A program made the position numbers and the translations under genes. A stretch of 34,724 nucleotides of DNA from Paenibacillus sp. YN15. Lineage in GTDB: Bacteria > Bacillota > Bacilli > Paenibacillales > NBRC-103111. Below are positions 23,121 to 30,427 of this stretch, one piece after another. The stretch spans positions 36,064 through 70,787 of the forward strand of contig NZ_QMFA01000042.1 in NCBI RefSeq assembly GCF_003285005.1, read 5' to 3'. Positions within the stretch are counted from its first letter, which is position 1. The number at the start of each line of letters is the position of its first letter. The notes below the pieces were generated by a model. It was not told the origin of the DNA. It did no database searches and saw nothing but the letters and a program-made list of their open reading frames with translations.

Positions 23121-24458
23121 ATGATGAAAAAAACAAGGCTGCCCGTTCTCTGCGGCATATGGGCTCTTGCAGGCATGCTGGTTCTTGCTCCGGGGATTGC
23201 GGCCGCTGCTGCGGTCGGAGTGCCGGTTGCCGCAGGACAGGCCCGGTCCGAGGAGCTGCCGGAGGATGACCGGATGAAAGCCGGTTACAGTGTACAGTTT
23301 CCCCTAACGGGGTTATTTTCAATCGGGCAAAAGGATGTCCGCCCCATTGCGGTTATGGTGGAAAATTCCCCCGCTGCCCGCCCCCAAAGCGGGCTTGGCG
23401 ATGCGGATGTGGTGTACGAGATTTTGGCGGAAGGGGATATTACCCGCTTCGTCGCTTTCTACCACAGCCGTGTGCCGGGGAAGGTGGGGCCGGTCCGGAG
23501 CATCCGGCCGTATTATGTGGATGTGGCCGCGGCGATGGATGCGGTCCTGGTCCACGCGGGCTGGAGCCAGGAGGCCATGAACCGGGTGGCCGCCGGGGGT
23601 GTGGACCACTTCGACGAGGTTTACGGCGACCGGGTCTACTACTGGCGCTCCCCGGACAGGAAGCCGCCGCATAATTTGTATACTTCTATAGAAGGCATCC
23701 GCCGGGGGATGGAGAAAAAGCAGCTCCGCACCGCCTGGACGCCGGTTCACCCGGTGTTTGCCGGGGAGCCTGTTCGGGGGGAGGACAAGCTTGCGCCGGA
23801 CTCTGTTGGAGCAGCGACAGGAGCTGCCTCAGGCGATGCGGATGCTGCGGGAGCGTCGGCCGGAGTTGCGGGAGCGGAGAGTGGGGGTGCTGTGGGAGTA
23901 GCGTCTGGAGTGGCAGGTGCAGAGAGCGGAGGTGCCGCGGGAGTAGCGTCTGGAGTGGCAGGTGCAGAGAGCGGGGGTGCCGCGGGAGTAGCGTCTGGAG
24001 TGGCAGGTGCAGAGAGCGGGGGTGCCGCGGGAGTAGCGTCTGGAGTGGCAGGTGCAGAGAGCGGAGGTGCTGCTGAGGCGGAGGCTCTGCGGCTGCCCTA
24101 CTCCGCCGGTTATGCGGTGAGTTATGTGTATGATGCTGTGTCGGGTCAATATTTGCGCAGAATGAACGGGCTTGCCCACGCGGACGCGGAGTCGGACCGG
24201 CAGTTGGCCGCGGCCAATGTGCTGGTTTGCCGCTCCAACCACAGGGTGACGGACAGCGCAGGCCGCCGCCAGGTGGATGTCCAAGGTTCCGGGAGCGGCT
24301 ATGTCCTGACCGGAGGCATGGTCCAGGAGGCGGTATGGCAGCTGCGAGACGGGCTTGTCCGCACCTACGCCGCAGACGGACAGGAAATCCCCCTGGCCCC
24401 CGGCGTCACGTGGATTCAATTTGTCCCCGTCGGCATGGAGGTGGAGTTGGGGGAGTAA
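23121..24458 (+). CDS. yerB: DUF3048 (YerB-like) secreted protein with internal minisatellite
   Basis: This 445-residue protein has an N-terminal signal-type segment (KKTRLPVLCGIWALAGMLVLAPG). The DUF3048 N-terminal domain (about 60-220) has RPIAVMVENSPAARPQSGL and VGPVRSIRPYYVDVAAAMDAV. The DUF3048 C-terminal domain (about 325-445) has the DVQGSGSGYVLTGG region and VTWIQFVPVG near the end. Between them lies an Ala/Gly/Ser/Val-rich linker of 15-residue repeats, absent from ordinary YerB. Function of the family is unknown. The first of two ATGs (23121) has GAGGG just upstream. It is divergent from doxX. In Bacillus a yerB gene sits next to yerC, as it nearly does here. Confidence 0.88.
   Translation: MMKKTRLPVLCGIWALAGMLVLAPGIAAAAAVGVPVAAGQARSEELPEDDRMKAGYSVQFPLTGLFSIGQKDVRPIAVMVENSPAARPQSGLGDADVVYEILAEGDITRFVAFYHSRVPGKVGPVRSIRPYYVDVAAAMDAVLVHAGWSQEAMNRVAAGGVDHFDEVYGDRVYYWRSPDRKPPHNLYTSIEGIRRGMEKKQLRTAWTPVHPVFAGEPVRGEDKLAPDSVGAATGAASGDADAAGASAGVAGAESGGAVGVASGVAGAESGGAAGVASGVAGAESGGAAGVASGVAGAESGGAAGVASGVAGAESGGAAEAEALRLPYSAGYAVSYVYDAVSGQYLRRMNGLAHADAESDRQLAAANVLVCRSNHRVTDSAGRRQVDVQGSGSGYVLTGGMVQEAVWQLRDGLVRTYAADGQEIPLAPGVTWIQFVPVGMEVELGE
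23862..24074 (+). repeat. 45-bp in-frame minisatellite, about 4.7 copies
   Basis: Units start at 23862, 23907, 23952, 23997 and 24042 (the last partial). Copies 2-4 are nearly identical and differ by one or two bases; copy 1 is more diverged. Each unit encodes a 15-residue V-A-G-A-E-S-G-G-A-A-G-V-A-S-G-type repeat. The period is a multiple of three, so changes in copy number keep the frame. Confidence 0.92.
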
Positions 24459-24530
24459 GGGGGCGTGTGACCATAGCGCTGACCCCTGACTGTTGGATTG
24501 CTGAACCCCTTGGTTACTTTTTTACTGGTT

Positions 24531-24720
24531 ACGGAACTATGGAGCGCTTATCGGGGGAAAACGGCGATTTCCCAGCTTTAGCGGAACTCAGCGACTGTTA
24601 TGGAGCGGACACGCTCAGATACCCCGCAAAACCCGGGCAAACAGGCCAGTAAGAGTGTCTGAGTTCCGTAAACAATCGGGGAAGCCGTTTTTGGCCGAAT
24701 AAGGGTCGCTGAGTTCCGTA
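24531..24720. repeat. Palindromic intergenic repeat cluster (CGGAACTCAG family)
   Basis: CGGAACTCAGCGAC (24582-24595) is the exact reverse complement of GTCGCTGAGTTCCG (24705-24718). CTGAGTTCCGTA occurs twice (24659-24670 and 24709-24720). A related ACGGAACTATGGAGC starts at 24531, and TATGGAGCG recurs at 24599. The stretch 24459-24881 has no credible gene: it lies between the convergent yerB-like and VrrA-like genes and is filled by these elements. It resembles dispersed non-coding repeats; its copy number elsewhere cannot be judged here. Confidence 0.6.
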
Positions 24721-24789
24721 GTGGGACGGTTCAGCCACCCACCCATCCTATCTGCTGGTGAACATAAGCCGCATGTTGCGGATACGCAC

Positions 24790-24838
24790 GCAAACAGGGC
24801 GCTTAACGGAAAACTGCTTCCGCTAAACGCCTGTTTGC
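24790..24838. repeat. Hairpin with long imperfect stem in convergent intergenic region
   Basis: GCAAACAGG (24790-24798) pairs with CCTGTTTGC (24830-24838); inner segments around TTAACGGAA and TTCCGCTAA extend the stem with G-U pairs and a bulge. A GC-rich dyad (GGCTGCCG / CGGCAGCC-like, about 24851-24895) follows and runs into the end of the VrrA-like gene. It may serve as a terminator for both convergent genes, but no clear T-run is seen. Confidence 0.5.
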
Positions 24839-24881
24839 TGCTCCATGTCCCGGGAGGCTGCCGTTTTACCGGCTGCCGCTC

Positions 24882-25403
24882 CTACCGGCGGCGGCTCTTA
24901 TAACGCGTCCCTGTTCCTTTGCGGACAGAGGGGCGCTTTTTGCTGCTCTTGCGGCTCTTCTTGCGCTTCCGGGAATAACCTTTGCCCTTGCTGACGGAGT
25001 TGGCCGCGGCTTTGGCTCCGAAGGAACCCATCAGAAGCTTCAGCATGGGCGCCATCTGCTGAAAGCTGGAGACCATCTTCTGCACACGGGTCATGGTGCC
25101 GACGATCCCGTCGATGCCGCCCATTTTGTCCACAAATCCCTTAATCTGGTTCATGTTCAGGGAGCCCAGAAGTCCGCCGCCCCCTGAGCCTCCGGCTCCA
25201 GCGCCGGCCCCTGCTCCTCCGCCGTTGATAAGCTGAGTCTGGGGATAATAGGGAACGGGCATGCCGGAGGTGCCGCCCAAGTAGGGATTTTCCAGTCCGG
25301 GATAAGGAGAGCCGCCGGGAATCTCGCCGTACATGCGGGTTTCCGGGCCATAGGCCTCCTGCTGGCGGATGTACGCCATTTCATTTGGTTTCACAGTTGT
25401 CAC
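24882..25403 (-). CDS. VrrA/YqfQ-like low-complexity protein
   Basis: This 173-residue protein has a polar N-terminus with Tyr/Gly/Pro (AYGPETRMYGEIPGG). A Gly/Ala run (about 61-80) is followed by a central amphipathic part (MNQIKGFVDKMGGIDGIVGT...MLKLLMGSFGAKAA) and a very basic Lys/Arg/Ser tail (about 140-173). This layout fits the VrrA/YqfQ family of Bacillus, whose function is not well established. The start is a GTG at 25403 with AAGGG only 3 nt upstream; a GTG at 25394 is better spaced and may be the true start. No signal peptide. Confidence 0.7.
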   Translation of the reverse strand: MTTVKPNEMAYIRQQEAYGPETRMYGEIPGGSPYPGLENPYLGGTSGMPVPYYPQTQLINGGGAGAGAGAGGSGGGGLLGSLNMNQIKGFVDKMGGIDGIVGTMTRVQKMVSSFQQMAPMLKLLMGSFGAKAAANSVSKGKGYSRKRKKSRKSSKKRPSVRKGTGTRYKSRRR

Positions 25404-25468
25404 AACCCTTTTTTTGGTGATTTCCCAGTCCCGTTGAGGTAAAGCCGGCTGCAGAGGAAGAGGGGGGC

Positions 25469-25497
25469 TTCACTTATCGGGGCTAATTTACTATAAT
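25469..25497 (+). promoter_or_regulatory. Sigma-A-type promoter upstream of yerC
   Basis: TTCACT (25469-25474), 17-nt spacer, TATAAT (25492-25497). Transcription would start near 25504 and leave a leader of about 170 nt before the yerC start at 25676. The leader holds a 14-bp palindrome at 25597-25610. Confidence 0.6.
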
Positions 25498-25596
25498 CTA
25501 TGTCATGGGCAAACGTTTGGTATAGACGAATGTCCCGGTTGGCGCTGTCTTTTCATTTTAGTCCGGTGACGCATAAAAATTTTACAGTTTTGAATT

Positions 25597-25610
25597 TTTA
25601 CAATTGTAAA
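25597..25610. promoter_or_regulatory. Perfect palindrome in the yerC leader
   Basis: TTTACAATTGTAAA is a perfect 14-bp palindrome in an AT-rich part of the leader, 65 bp before the yerC start. TTTTACAG (25580-25587) just upstream repeats one arm. A small CGC-GAAA-GCG hairpin with a GNRA loop follows at about 25620. It could be an operator, possibly for YerC itself, which has a DNA-binding fold; that is inference only. Confidence 0.45.
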
Positions 25611-25675
25611 GCAGGTATTCGCGAAAGCGCGTCGAAATTCATGTAAGCCACAGTGAAGAGCAGGGGATGATGAGG

Positions 25676-25966
25676 ATGCAGCTGAAGAAGCTGAACGATA
25701 AAGCAATTGAGCAATTATTTGAAGCGATCCTGACTTTGAAGGATATGGAAGAATGCTACGTGTTTTTTGATGATCTGTGCACCGTCAACGAGATCCAATC
25801 CCTGTCCCAGCGGCTGGAGGTAGCCAGAATGCTGCGCAAGGGCTGCACCTACAACCAGATCGAAGCGGAGACAGGGGCCAGCACGGCCACCATTTCCCGG
25901 GTGAAAAGATGCTTGAATTACGGCAATGACGGGTATAAAATGACATTAGAACGGCTGGGTAGATAA
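25676..25966 (+). CDS. yerC: YerC/YecD-type TrpR-related DNA-binding protein
   Basis: This 96-residue protein of the YerC/YecD family has the Trp-repressor superfamily fold. Recognisable stretches are LKDMEECYVFFDDLCTVNEI and QSLSQRLEVARMLRKGCTYN, followed by a helix-turn-helix of ETGASTATISRVKRCLNYG (about 63-81). The role is presumably transcriptional but unassigned. Three in-frame ATGs occur at 25667, 25670 and 25676; the last is chosen because AGGGG lies 9 nt upstream and because the Bacillus protein begins with a similar MQ sequence. It is followed by a clear terminator and is therefore monocistronic. Confidence 0.9.
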   Translation: MQLKKLNDKAIEQLFEAILTLKDMEECYVFFDDLCTVNEIQSLSQRLEVARMLRKGCTYNQIEAETGASTATISRVKRCLNYGNDGYKMTLERLGR

Positions 25967-26339
25967 CCCTGGCCGAGAAACCTTTTACGGTTGGCTTATG
26001 CCCGTTTTTTGAAAGCGCTCTGCTTGATGCGGGGCGGGCACAGGGTGCGAAGAAACGAAGAAGGAAGCTTCGAGTAGAAGCTTTTTTCTGCTGTTAACGA
26101 GCCGCATCTGGCCGGATATAAGCAATTGCTTCACCAGTCAGAGAAACGGGTCCCGCCTTGGCGATAAAGACGGAGCAGCCGTTTCTTCTCGTGTTTGGAG
26201 AATGTTTTGCCGGTTGGTTTGACTTTAAAAACCCCTTCCGCTAGCATGGTAGTACATCCGCTTGTGCTTGTGCTGCTGCGTTTGCAGGAAAGAGCGCGGG
26301 CAGCCAAGGAAACGCGTATGCCGCCAACCGGGAGGGATC
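25967..26339. other. Gene-free stretch with terminator and palindromes
   Basis: No coding signal in 373 bp. It contains the yerC terminator (26065-26090), the perfect palindrome AAGCAATTGCTT (26120-26131) and an 8-bp inverted repeat AGAAACGG (26142-26149) / CCGTTTCT (26179-26186) that could fold a GC-rich leader segment. I do not recognise a riboswitch or T-box. A promoter for the CbiX-like gene is expected here but no confident boxes are visible. Confidence 0.45.
26065..26090 (+). terminator. Rho-independent terminator of yerC
   Basis: AAGCTTC (26065-26071) and GAAGCTT (26077-26083) pair around a 5-nt loop, followed by six T residues (26082-26087). Confidence 0.85.
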
Positions 26340-27131
26340 ATGAACATGAGCAAGTTCGGCGTAATGGTCATAAGCCACGGCTCCAGGAGCAAGGAATGGG
26401 TCCGGCTGGTGGATGAGGCGGTGGCTCAGGTCCGGCTTCCCCCGGAGGTGCCGGTGGTGTCGGTGTTCCTGGAGATTATCGAAGGCCGCCTGATTCAGGA
26501 CGGCATCCGGATGCTGGAGTGTGAGGGCGTTACGGATATTGTGGCGGTGCCCCTGTTCATTTCCTCGGGAAGCACCCATATTGACGAAATCAGCTATGCG
26601 CTGGGCGTCATCGACCGTCCTAATCTGCCTACGGATATGGTTCCATTTGAACGACGGGCAGCCATTCATTTTACCCCGCCGATTGATGATGATCCTGAGA
26701 TTGCCGGAATACTCTATGAGAAGGTCCGTGAGCTGTCCGCCGACCCTTCCCGGGAGCTTTTGCTGCTGGTGGGACACGGCTCTGTGGAAAAAGACTTCCA
26801 CACCCGCTGGCGGCGCGGGCTGGAGGGATTGGCGTCCCATGTGCAGGAACTGGGGGGCTTTGCTGCGGCGGATGCGGCCATGCTGCTGCCGGACCAGATT
26901 GATTTCAAGCTGCGGCTCTGGCAAAAAAGAAAACCCGGCCACCGGGTGATTGTGGCGCCGCTGTTTTTGAGTGAGGGGTATTTTACCAGGGAGGTCATTC
27001 CTTCCAGGTTGAAGAATTGGTCTTACGGCTACAATGGGCGGGCGCTCTTGCCCCATCCCCTGATGTCCGGGTGGATCGAGGGTCGGGTGCTGAACGTGCT
27101 GCGGGCCAAAAGCGAATTGATTCTGCGATAA
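26340..27131 (+). CDS. Tandem CbiX-like (sirohydrochlorin chelatase family) protein
   Basis: This 263-residue cytoplasmic protein has two CbiX-type halves. The first carries GVMVISHGSRS (His13) and PLFISSGSTHIDEI (His80), the His pair that binds metal in CbiX/SirB. The second carries LLLLVGHGSVEKDF (His146) and PLFLSEGYFTREVIP, where the second His is not kept. Family members insert cobalt or iron into sirohydrochlorin; no siroheme or cobalamin genes are nearby, so the substrate is open. The start at 26340 has GGGAGG 4 nt upstream; ATG 26346 is better spaced and also possible. The dgkB-like gene follows after 14 nt, suggesting an operon. Confidence 0.82.
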   Translation: MNMSKFGVMVISHGSRSKEWVRLVDEAVAQVRLPPEVPVVSVFLEIIEGRLIQDGIRMLECEGVTDIVAVPLFISSGSTHIDEISYALGVIDRPNLPTDMVPFERRAAIHFTPPIDDDPEIAGILYEKVRELSADPSRELLLLVGHGSVEKDFHTRWRRGLEGLASHVQELGGFAAADAAMLLPDQIDFKLRLWQKRKPGHRVIVAPLFLSEGYFTREVIPSRLKNWSYGYNGRALLPHPLMSGWIEGRVLNVLRAKSELILR

Positions 27132-27145
27132 CGGGTGAGTGGAGA

Positions 27146-28060
27146 ATGGCCAAACGTGCAAGACTGATATATAATCCGACGTCAGGGCGGGAGGAAATGA
27201 AACGGCGCCTTCCGGACATTCTGCAGCGGTTGGAGCGGGGGGGACTGGAAACCTCCACCCATGCCACAACGGGCGAAGGGGATGCGACTCTGGCTGCGGC
27301 GGAAGCGGTTGAACGCGGATTTGACGTCATTATTGCCGCCGGTGGGGACGGAACCCTCTACGAGGTCATCAACGGGATGGCCGAACGGGAGAACCGGCCG
27401 CCTCTTGGCATTCTGCCTCTGGGCACCACCAATGATTTTGCCCGTGCCATGGCGATCCCGAAGAACCTGGAGGCTGCCTGCGATATCATCATCCACGGGC
27501 ATCACCGGGTCATCGATTTGGGCAAGGCCAATCAGCGTTACTTCATCAATATTGCCGGAGGGGGCTCCCTGACGGAGCTGACCTATGAGGTTCCCAGCAG
27601 GCTGAAGACCATGCTGGGCCAGTTGGCTTATTATATGAAAGGGCTGGAGAAGCTGCCACGCCTCCGGCCGGTGGAGATTGTTCTGAAGTCGGAGGACCGG
27701 GAGCTGCATGAGGAAGTGATGGTGTTCCTCATTTCCAACACCAATTCGGTGGCCGGCTTCGAGAGGCTGTGTCCTGATGCGGCCATTGACGACGGGCTGA
27801 TGGACATCATTCTGGTCAAAAAATGCAATCTGGTGGAAATGATCCGGGTGGTCACCCTGGCTCTGCGCGGGGAGCATCTGAATGACCCGCATATTATTCA
27901 TTTCCAATCCAAGCATATCCAAATTACGTCTCCGGACTATACCCAGCTGAATCTGGACGGGGAGTTTGGCGGCACGCTGCCGGGAATCTTCTCGGTGCTG
28001 CCCTCCCATCTGCGGATTCTGGTGGATGAAACAGGCAATTCCAAATACAGACGCAAATAA
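27146..28060 (+). CDS. dgkB: Diacylglycerol kinase, DgkB type
   Basis: This 304-residue protein is almost the same length as Bacillus DgkB (YerQ), the soluble kinase that phosphorylates diacylglycerol from lipoteichoic acid synthesis back to phosphatidate. Family motifs are IYNPTSGREE (8-17), AAGGDGTLYEVINGM (64-78) and LGILPLGTTNDFARAM (87-102). The C-terminal part has PDAAIDDGLMDIILV and LNLDGEFG. The chosen ATG 27146 gives the family N-terminus; GGTGAG is 7 nt upstream. It lies between the CbiX-like gene and rlmCD with short gaps (14 and 12 nt), so these three are probably co-transcribed. Confidence 0.93.
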   Translation: MAKRARLIYNPTSGREEMKRRLPDILQRLERGGLETSTHATTGEGDATLAAAEAVERGFDVIIAAGGDGTLYEVINGMAERENRPPLGILPLGTTNDFARAMAIPKNLEAACDIIIHGHHRVIDLGKANQRYFINIAGGGSLTELTYEVPSRLKTMLGQLAYYMKGLEKLPRLRPVEIVLKSEDRELHEEVMVFLISNTNSVAGFERLCPDAAIDDGLMDIILVKKCNLVEMIRVVTLALRGEHLNDPHIIHFQSKHIQITSPDYTQLNLDGEFGGTLPGIFSVLPSHLRILVDETGNSKYRRK

Positions 28061-28072
28061 CGGAGGCAATAA

Positions 28073-29647
28073 ATGAAGAAGAACGGCAAGAACGGGCGTT
28101 ATCGCAGCCCGGAAGCGGGCAGCAGACCGTCCGGCAGCCGCGGCGGCAACGGACAAGGGGCAGCCCGTACAGGCAGGCCGGACAGCAAGGCTGCCCGCGG
28201 CGGCGTGGCTGTGGAGGCTCCCGTATCCGTGGGCCAGATCGTGGATGCGGAGATTATTGGGATCGGACATGATGGAGAAGGGGTAGGCCGGACGGCGGAC
28301 GGCTTTACCCTTTTTGTGCATGGGGCGCTGCCCGGTGAGCGGGTTAGTGTGCGCGTGGAGCATGTGAAAAAGCAGTTCGGCTACGCCAAGCTGCTGCAGG
28401 TTACGGGGGCGAGTGCTGACCGGCAGGAGCCGCCCTGCCCGCTCTATGCGGAGTGCGGCGGCTGCCAGCTCCAGCATATGGGCTATGACGCCCAGCTGCG
28501 GCAGAAGCGGCAGATCGTGGTGGACGCTCTGGAGCGGATTGGTAAGCTGAAGGTGGCGGGAGTTGGGGGAGCGTCGGTGGAGAGCGGGAACGGACAATTC
28601 GGGGAGCAGGGCTCCTCCGGGATTGTGGTTCATCCCACCATCGGCATGGAGGACCCTTGGCGCTACCGGAACAAGGCCCAGGTGCCTTTTGGCCAGGTGG
28701 AAGGCGGGCTGGTTGGAGGGTTCTACGCCCAGGGCAGCCACCGGATTATCGACATGAACGAATGCCTCATCCAGCATGAGTGGAATGACCGGGCGGTAGG
28801 TCTGGTGAAATCCCTCTGTGGGGAGCTGGGCATCCGGGCATATGATGAAGAGACAGGCCGGGGTGTGATCCGCCATGTGGTGGTCAAGGTGGGCTTCCGT
28901 ACGGGAGACATTATGGTGGTGCTGGTCACCAACGGGGAGGACTTCACCCGCCGCCGCGAGCTGGTGGAGATGATCCGCCGGGAGCTGCCGGGGGTCAAGA
29001 GCATCTGCCAGAACATCAACACCGCCAAAACCAACGTCATCTTCGGCCTGCGCACAGAGGTGCTGTGGGGCGAGGAATATATCCACGACTATATCGGGGA
29101 TGTGCGCTTCGCCATCTCCGCCCGCTCCTTCTACCAGGTGAACCCGGTGCAGACGGAGCGCCTGTATGGCAAGGCGCTGGAATACGCTGCTTTGAGCGGC
29201 GGCGAAACGGTCATCGATGCCTATTGCGGTATCGGCACCATTTCGCTGTTCCTGGCGCAGCACGCAGAGCGGGTCTACGGCGTCGAAATCGTGCCGGAGG
29301 CCATCGAGGACGCACGGCGCAACGCGCAACTGAACGGCCTGGAGCACAAAGCCGAATTTGCCGTAGGCGCAGCCGAGGTAGTAATCCCGGCCTGGGCCGA
29401 GGCCGGCATACGGGCCGACGTCATCGTCGTCGACCCGCCCCGCAAGGGCTGCGACCCGGCTCTCCTCGACTGCATCGCCAAGATGCAGCCCCGCCGCGTG
29501 GTCTACGTCAGCTGCAATCCCGCTACGCTGGCGCGCGACCTGCGCATCCTGGAGGATGCGGGATACCGCACCGTCGAGGCGCAGTCGGTGGATATGTTCC
29601 CTTGGACGGTGCATACAGAATCTGTTGTGAGGCTAATACGGATGTAG
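28073..29647 (+). CDS. rlmCD: 23S rRNA (uracil-5-)-methyltransferase, RlmCD/RumA family
   Basis: This 524-residue SAM-dependent enzyme has a basic, Gly/Ser/Arg-rich N-terminal tail (1-48), then a TRAM RNA-binding domain (about 49-110). Four Cys that bind a 4Fe-4S cluster follow (Cys122, Cys128, Cys131, Cys231). The methyltransferase domain has DAYCGIGTI (382-390), DPPRKGCDPA (454-463) and the nucleophile Cys481 in YVSCNPATLARDL. It is longer than Bacillus RlmCD because of the tail and a Gly-rich insert at about 161-184. GGAGG is 6 nt before the ATG. It is the last gene of the GC-rich part; base composition drops sharply right after its stop. Confidence 0.93.
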   Translation: MKKNGKNGRYRSPEAGSRPSGSRGGNGQGAARTGRPDSKAARGGVAVEAPVSVGQIVDAEIIGIGHDGEGVGRTADGFTLFVHGALPGERVSVRVEHVKKQFGYAKLLQVTGASADRQEPPCPLYAECGGCQLQHMGYDAQLRQKRQIVVDALERIGKLKVAGVGGASVESGNGQFGEQGSSGIVVHPTIGMEDPWRYRNKAQVPFGQVEGGLVGGFYAQGSHRIIDMNECLIQHEWNDRAVGLVKSLCGELGIRAYDEETGRGVIRHVVVKVGFRTGDIMVVLVTNGEDFTRRRELVEMIRRELPGVKSICQNINTAKTNVIFGLRTEVLWGEEYIHDYIGDVRFAISARSFYQVNPVQTERLYGKALEYAALSGGETVIDAYCGIGTISLFLAQHAERVYGVEIVPEAIEDARRNAQLNGLEHKAEFAVGAAEVVIPAWAEAGIRADVIVVDPPRKGCDPALLDCIAKMQPRRVVYVSCNPATLARDLRILEDAGYRTVEAQSVDMFPWTVHTESVVRLIRM

Positions 29648-29760
29648 TTATTGATAACAATAGATTGTTTACCTATGTGCATAGCGTTTTTAGAGTCATT
29701 GGACAGGGCGGAGTATTCGGGTATGAAACTGTCTTCTAACTTTGGCTTCTGCAAATGCTG

Positions 29761-29769
29761 TGATACAAT
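29761..29769 (+). promoter_or_regulatory. Extended -10 promoter of the first TA module
   Basis: TGATACAAT is an extended -10 of the TGn-TACAAT form, 37 nt upstream of the antitoxin start. The -35 position (TTGGCT, 29742-29747, 16-nt spacer) is weak. AGGAGG (about 29793-29798) serves as ribosome site for the antitoxin. Confidence 0.5.
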
Positions 29770-29805
29770 AAATGCAATTGATCAAGCTTTTCAGGAGGTG
29801 TTTTT

Positions 29806-30060
29806 ATGGCAGTGGATAAAGATAAAGTTTTAAAGTTATTTGAGCAGTTGCCCGAGATTGCACAGCAATCAGCTTATGACTATTTGCAATATCTTTCTTT
29901 AAAACACGACCGACTGGATTGGGAAAAAATAGAAAAGATGGAGCCGGATGAAATTGCTTTGAGTGAGGAAGAACAGCGTCAGTTGAACAGTAACGAAGGA
30001 TTTATGTCGTGGGAGGAAGCCATGCATGAGCTCAACTTACCAACTGACGCTAAGTCGTGA
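29806..30060 (+). CDS. Antitoxin of RelE-type toxin-antitoxin module
   Basis: This 84-residue acidic protein has the N-terminal pattern VLKLFEQLPEIAQQSAYDYLQYLSLK, seen in small DUF2281-like antitoxins; here split as VLKLFEQLPE and AYDYLQYLSLK. The C-terminal half is acidic and probably binds the toxin. AGGAGG lies about 7 nt before the ATG. Its 3' end overlaps the toxin gene by 35 nt, the usual arrangement for coupled translation. It is related to the antitoxin at 33962 in its N-terminal half. Confidence 0.8.
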   Translation: MAVDKDKVLKLFEQLPEIAQQSAYDYLQYLSLKHDRLDWEKIEKMEPDEIALSEEEQRQLNSNEGFMSWEEAMHELNLPTDAKS

Positions 30061-30286
30061 AACTGTAAAATTTGTATCTAAACAAGAAAAAGCAGTTCAG
30101 GAACGCATTCGAAAAGCATTGCTTGGTTTGACTCTGCGTCCCCCAATTGGAGACGTTAAGCCAATGAAAGGTTATGCAAAGCGATTTCGATTGCGAGTAG
30201 GAAGTTATCGAGTTTTATTTGAGATAAACCACGAAGAGAAAATGATTTACATTTTGACTATTGACAACCGAGGCGATGTTTATTAA
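30026..30286 (+). CDS. RelE/ParE-superfamily toxin
   Basis: This 86-residue basic protein fits RelE toxins, which cleave mRNA on the ribosome. Typical pieces are LSRETVKFVSKQEKAVQERI, DVKPMKGYAKRFRLRVGSYR and VLFEINHEEKMIYILTIDNRG, with the Arg-rich strand and a final DNRGDVY instead of the common HRRDVY. ATG 30026 is preceded by GGAGG inside the antitoxin gene. A terminator follows 3 nt after the stop. The frame is intact, so the module is probably functional. Confidence 0.87.
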   Translation: MSSTYQLTLSRETVKFVSKQEKAVQERIRKALLGLTLRPPIGDVKPMKGYAKRFRLRVGSYRVLFEINHEEKMIYILTIDNRGDVY

Positions 30287-30288
30287 TC

Positions 30289-30319
30289 AAACTCCACTTA
30301 CGCGGCGGAGTTTTTTTCT
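30289..30319 (+). terminator. Terminator of the first TA module
   Basis: AAACTCC (30289-30295) and GGAGTTT (30307-30313) pair, followed by T residues to 30317. The sequence closely resembles the terminator after the second TA module (34541-34566), including the CGCGGCGGAGTTTTTT block. Confidence 0.85.
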
Positions 30320-30427
30320 TAAGTCGCGGCATCCTCAAGTTCAAGAGATTCATATTACCTCATCCGTGATAGCCCCTCCAGGCATGTTGAATCGGTGGCT
30401 TTGCTTGAACGTAGCTAGGCTCGTTGC

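Noticed and set aside
23862-24074. Repeat array considered as CRISPR
   Set aside because: The units are contiguous 45-bp copies without spacers and encode an in-frame protein repeat.
26010-26023. TGAAAGCGCTCTGC resembles a CcpA cre site
   Set aside because: The last two positions do not fit the cre pattern and it lies downstream of yerC, away from a promoter.
26120-26186. Possible T-box or riboswitch before the CbiX-like gene
   Set aside because: Palindromes are present but no conserved T-box, cobalamin or SAM riboswitch motif is visible.
27182-29614. 810-codon open frame on the minus strand
   Set aside because: Antisense to dgkB and rlmCD, low-complexity His/Gln/Leu-rich translation, no ribosome site or recognisable domain.
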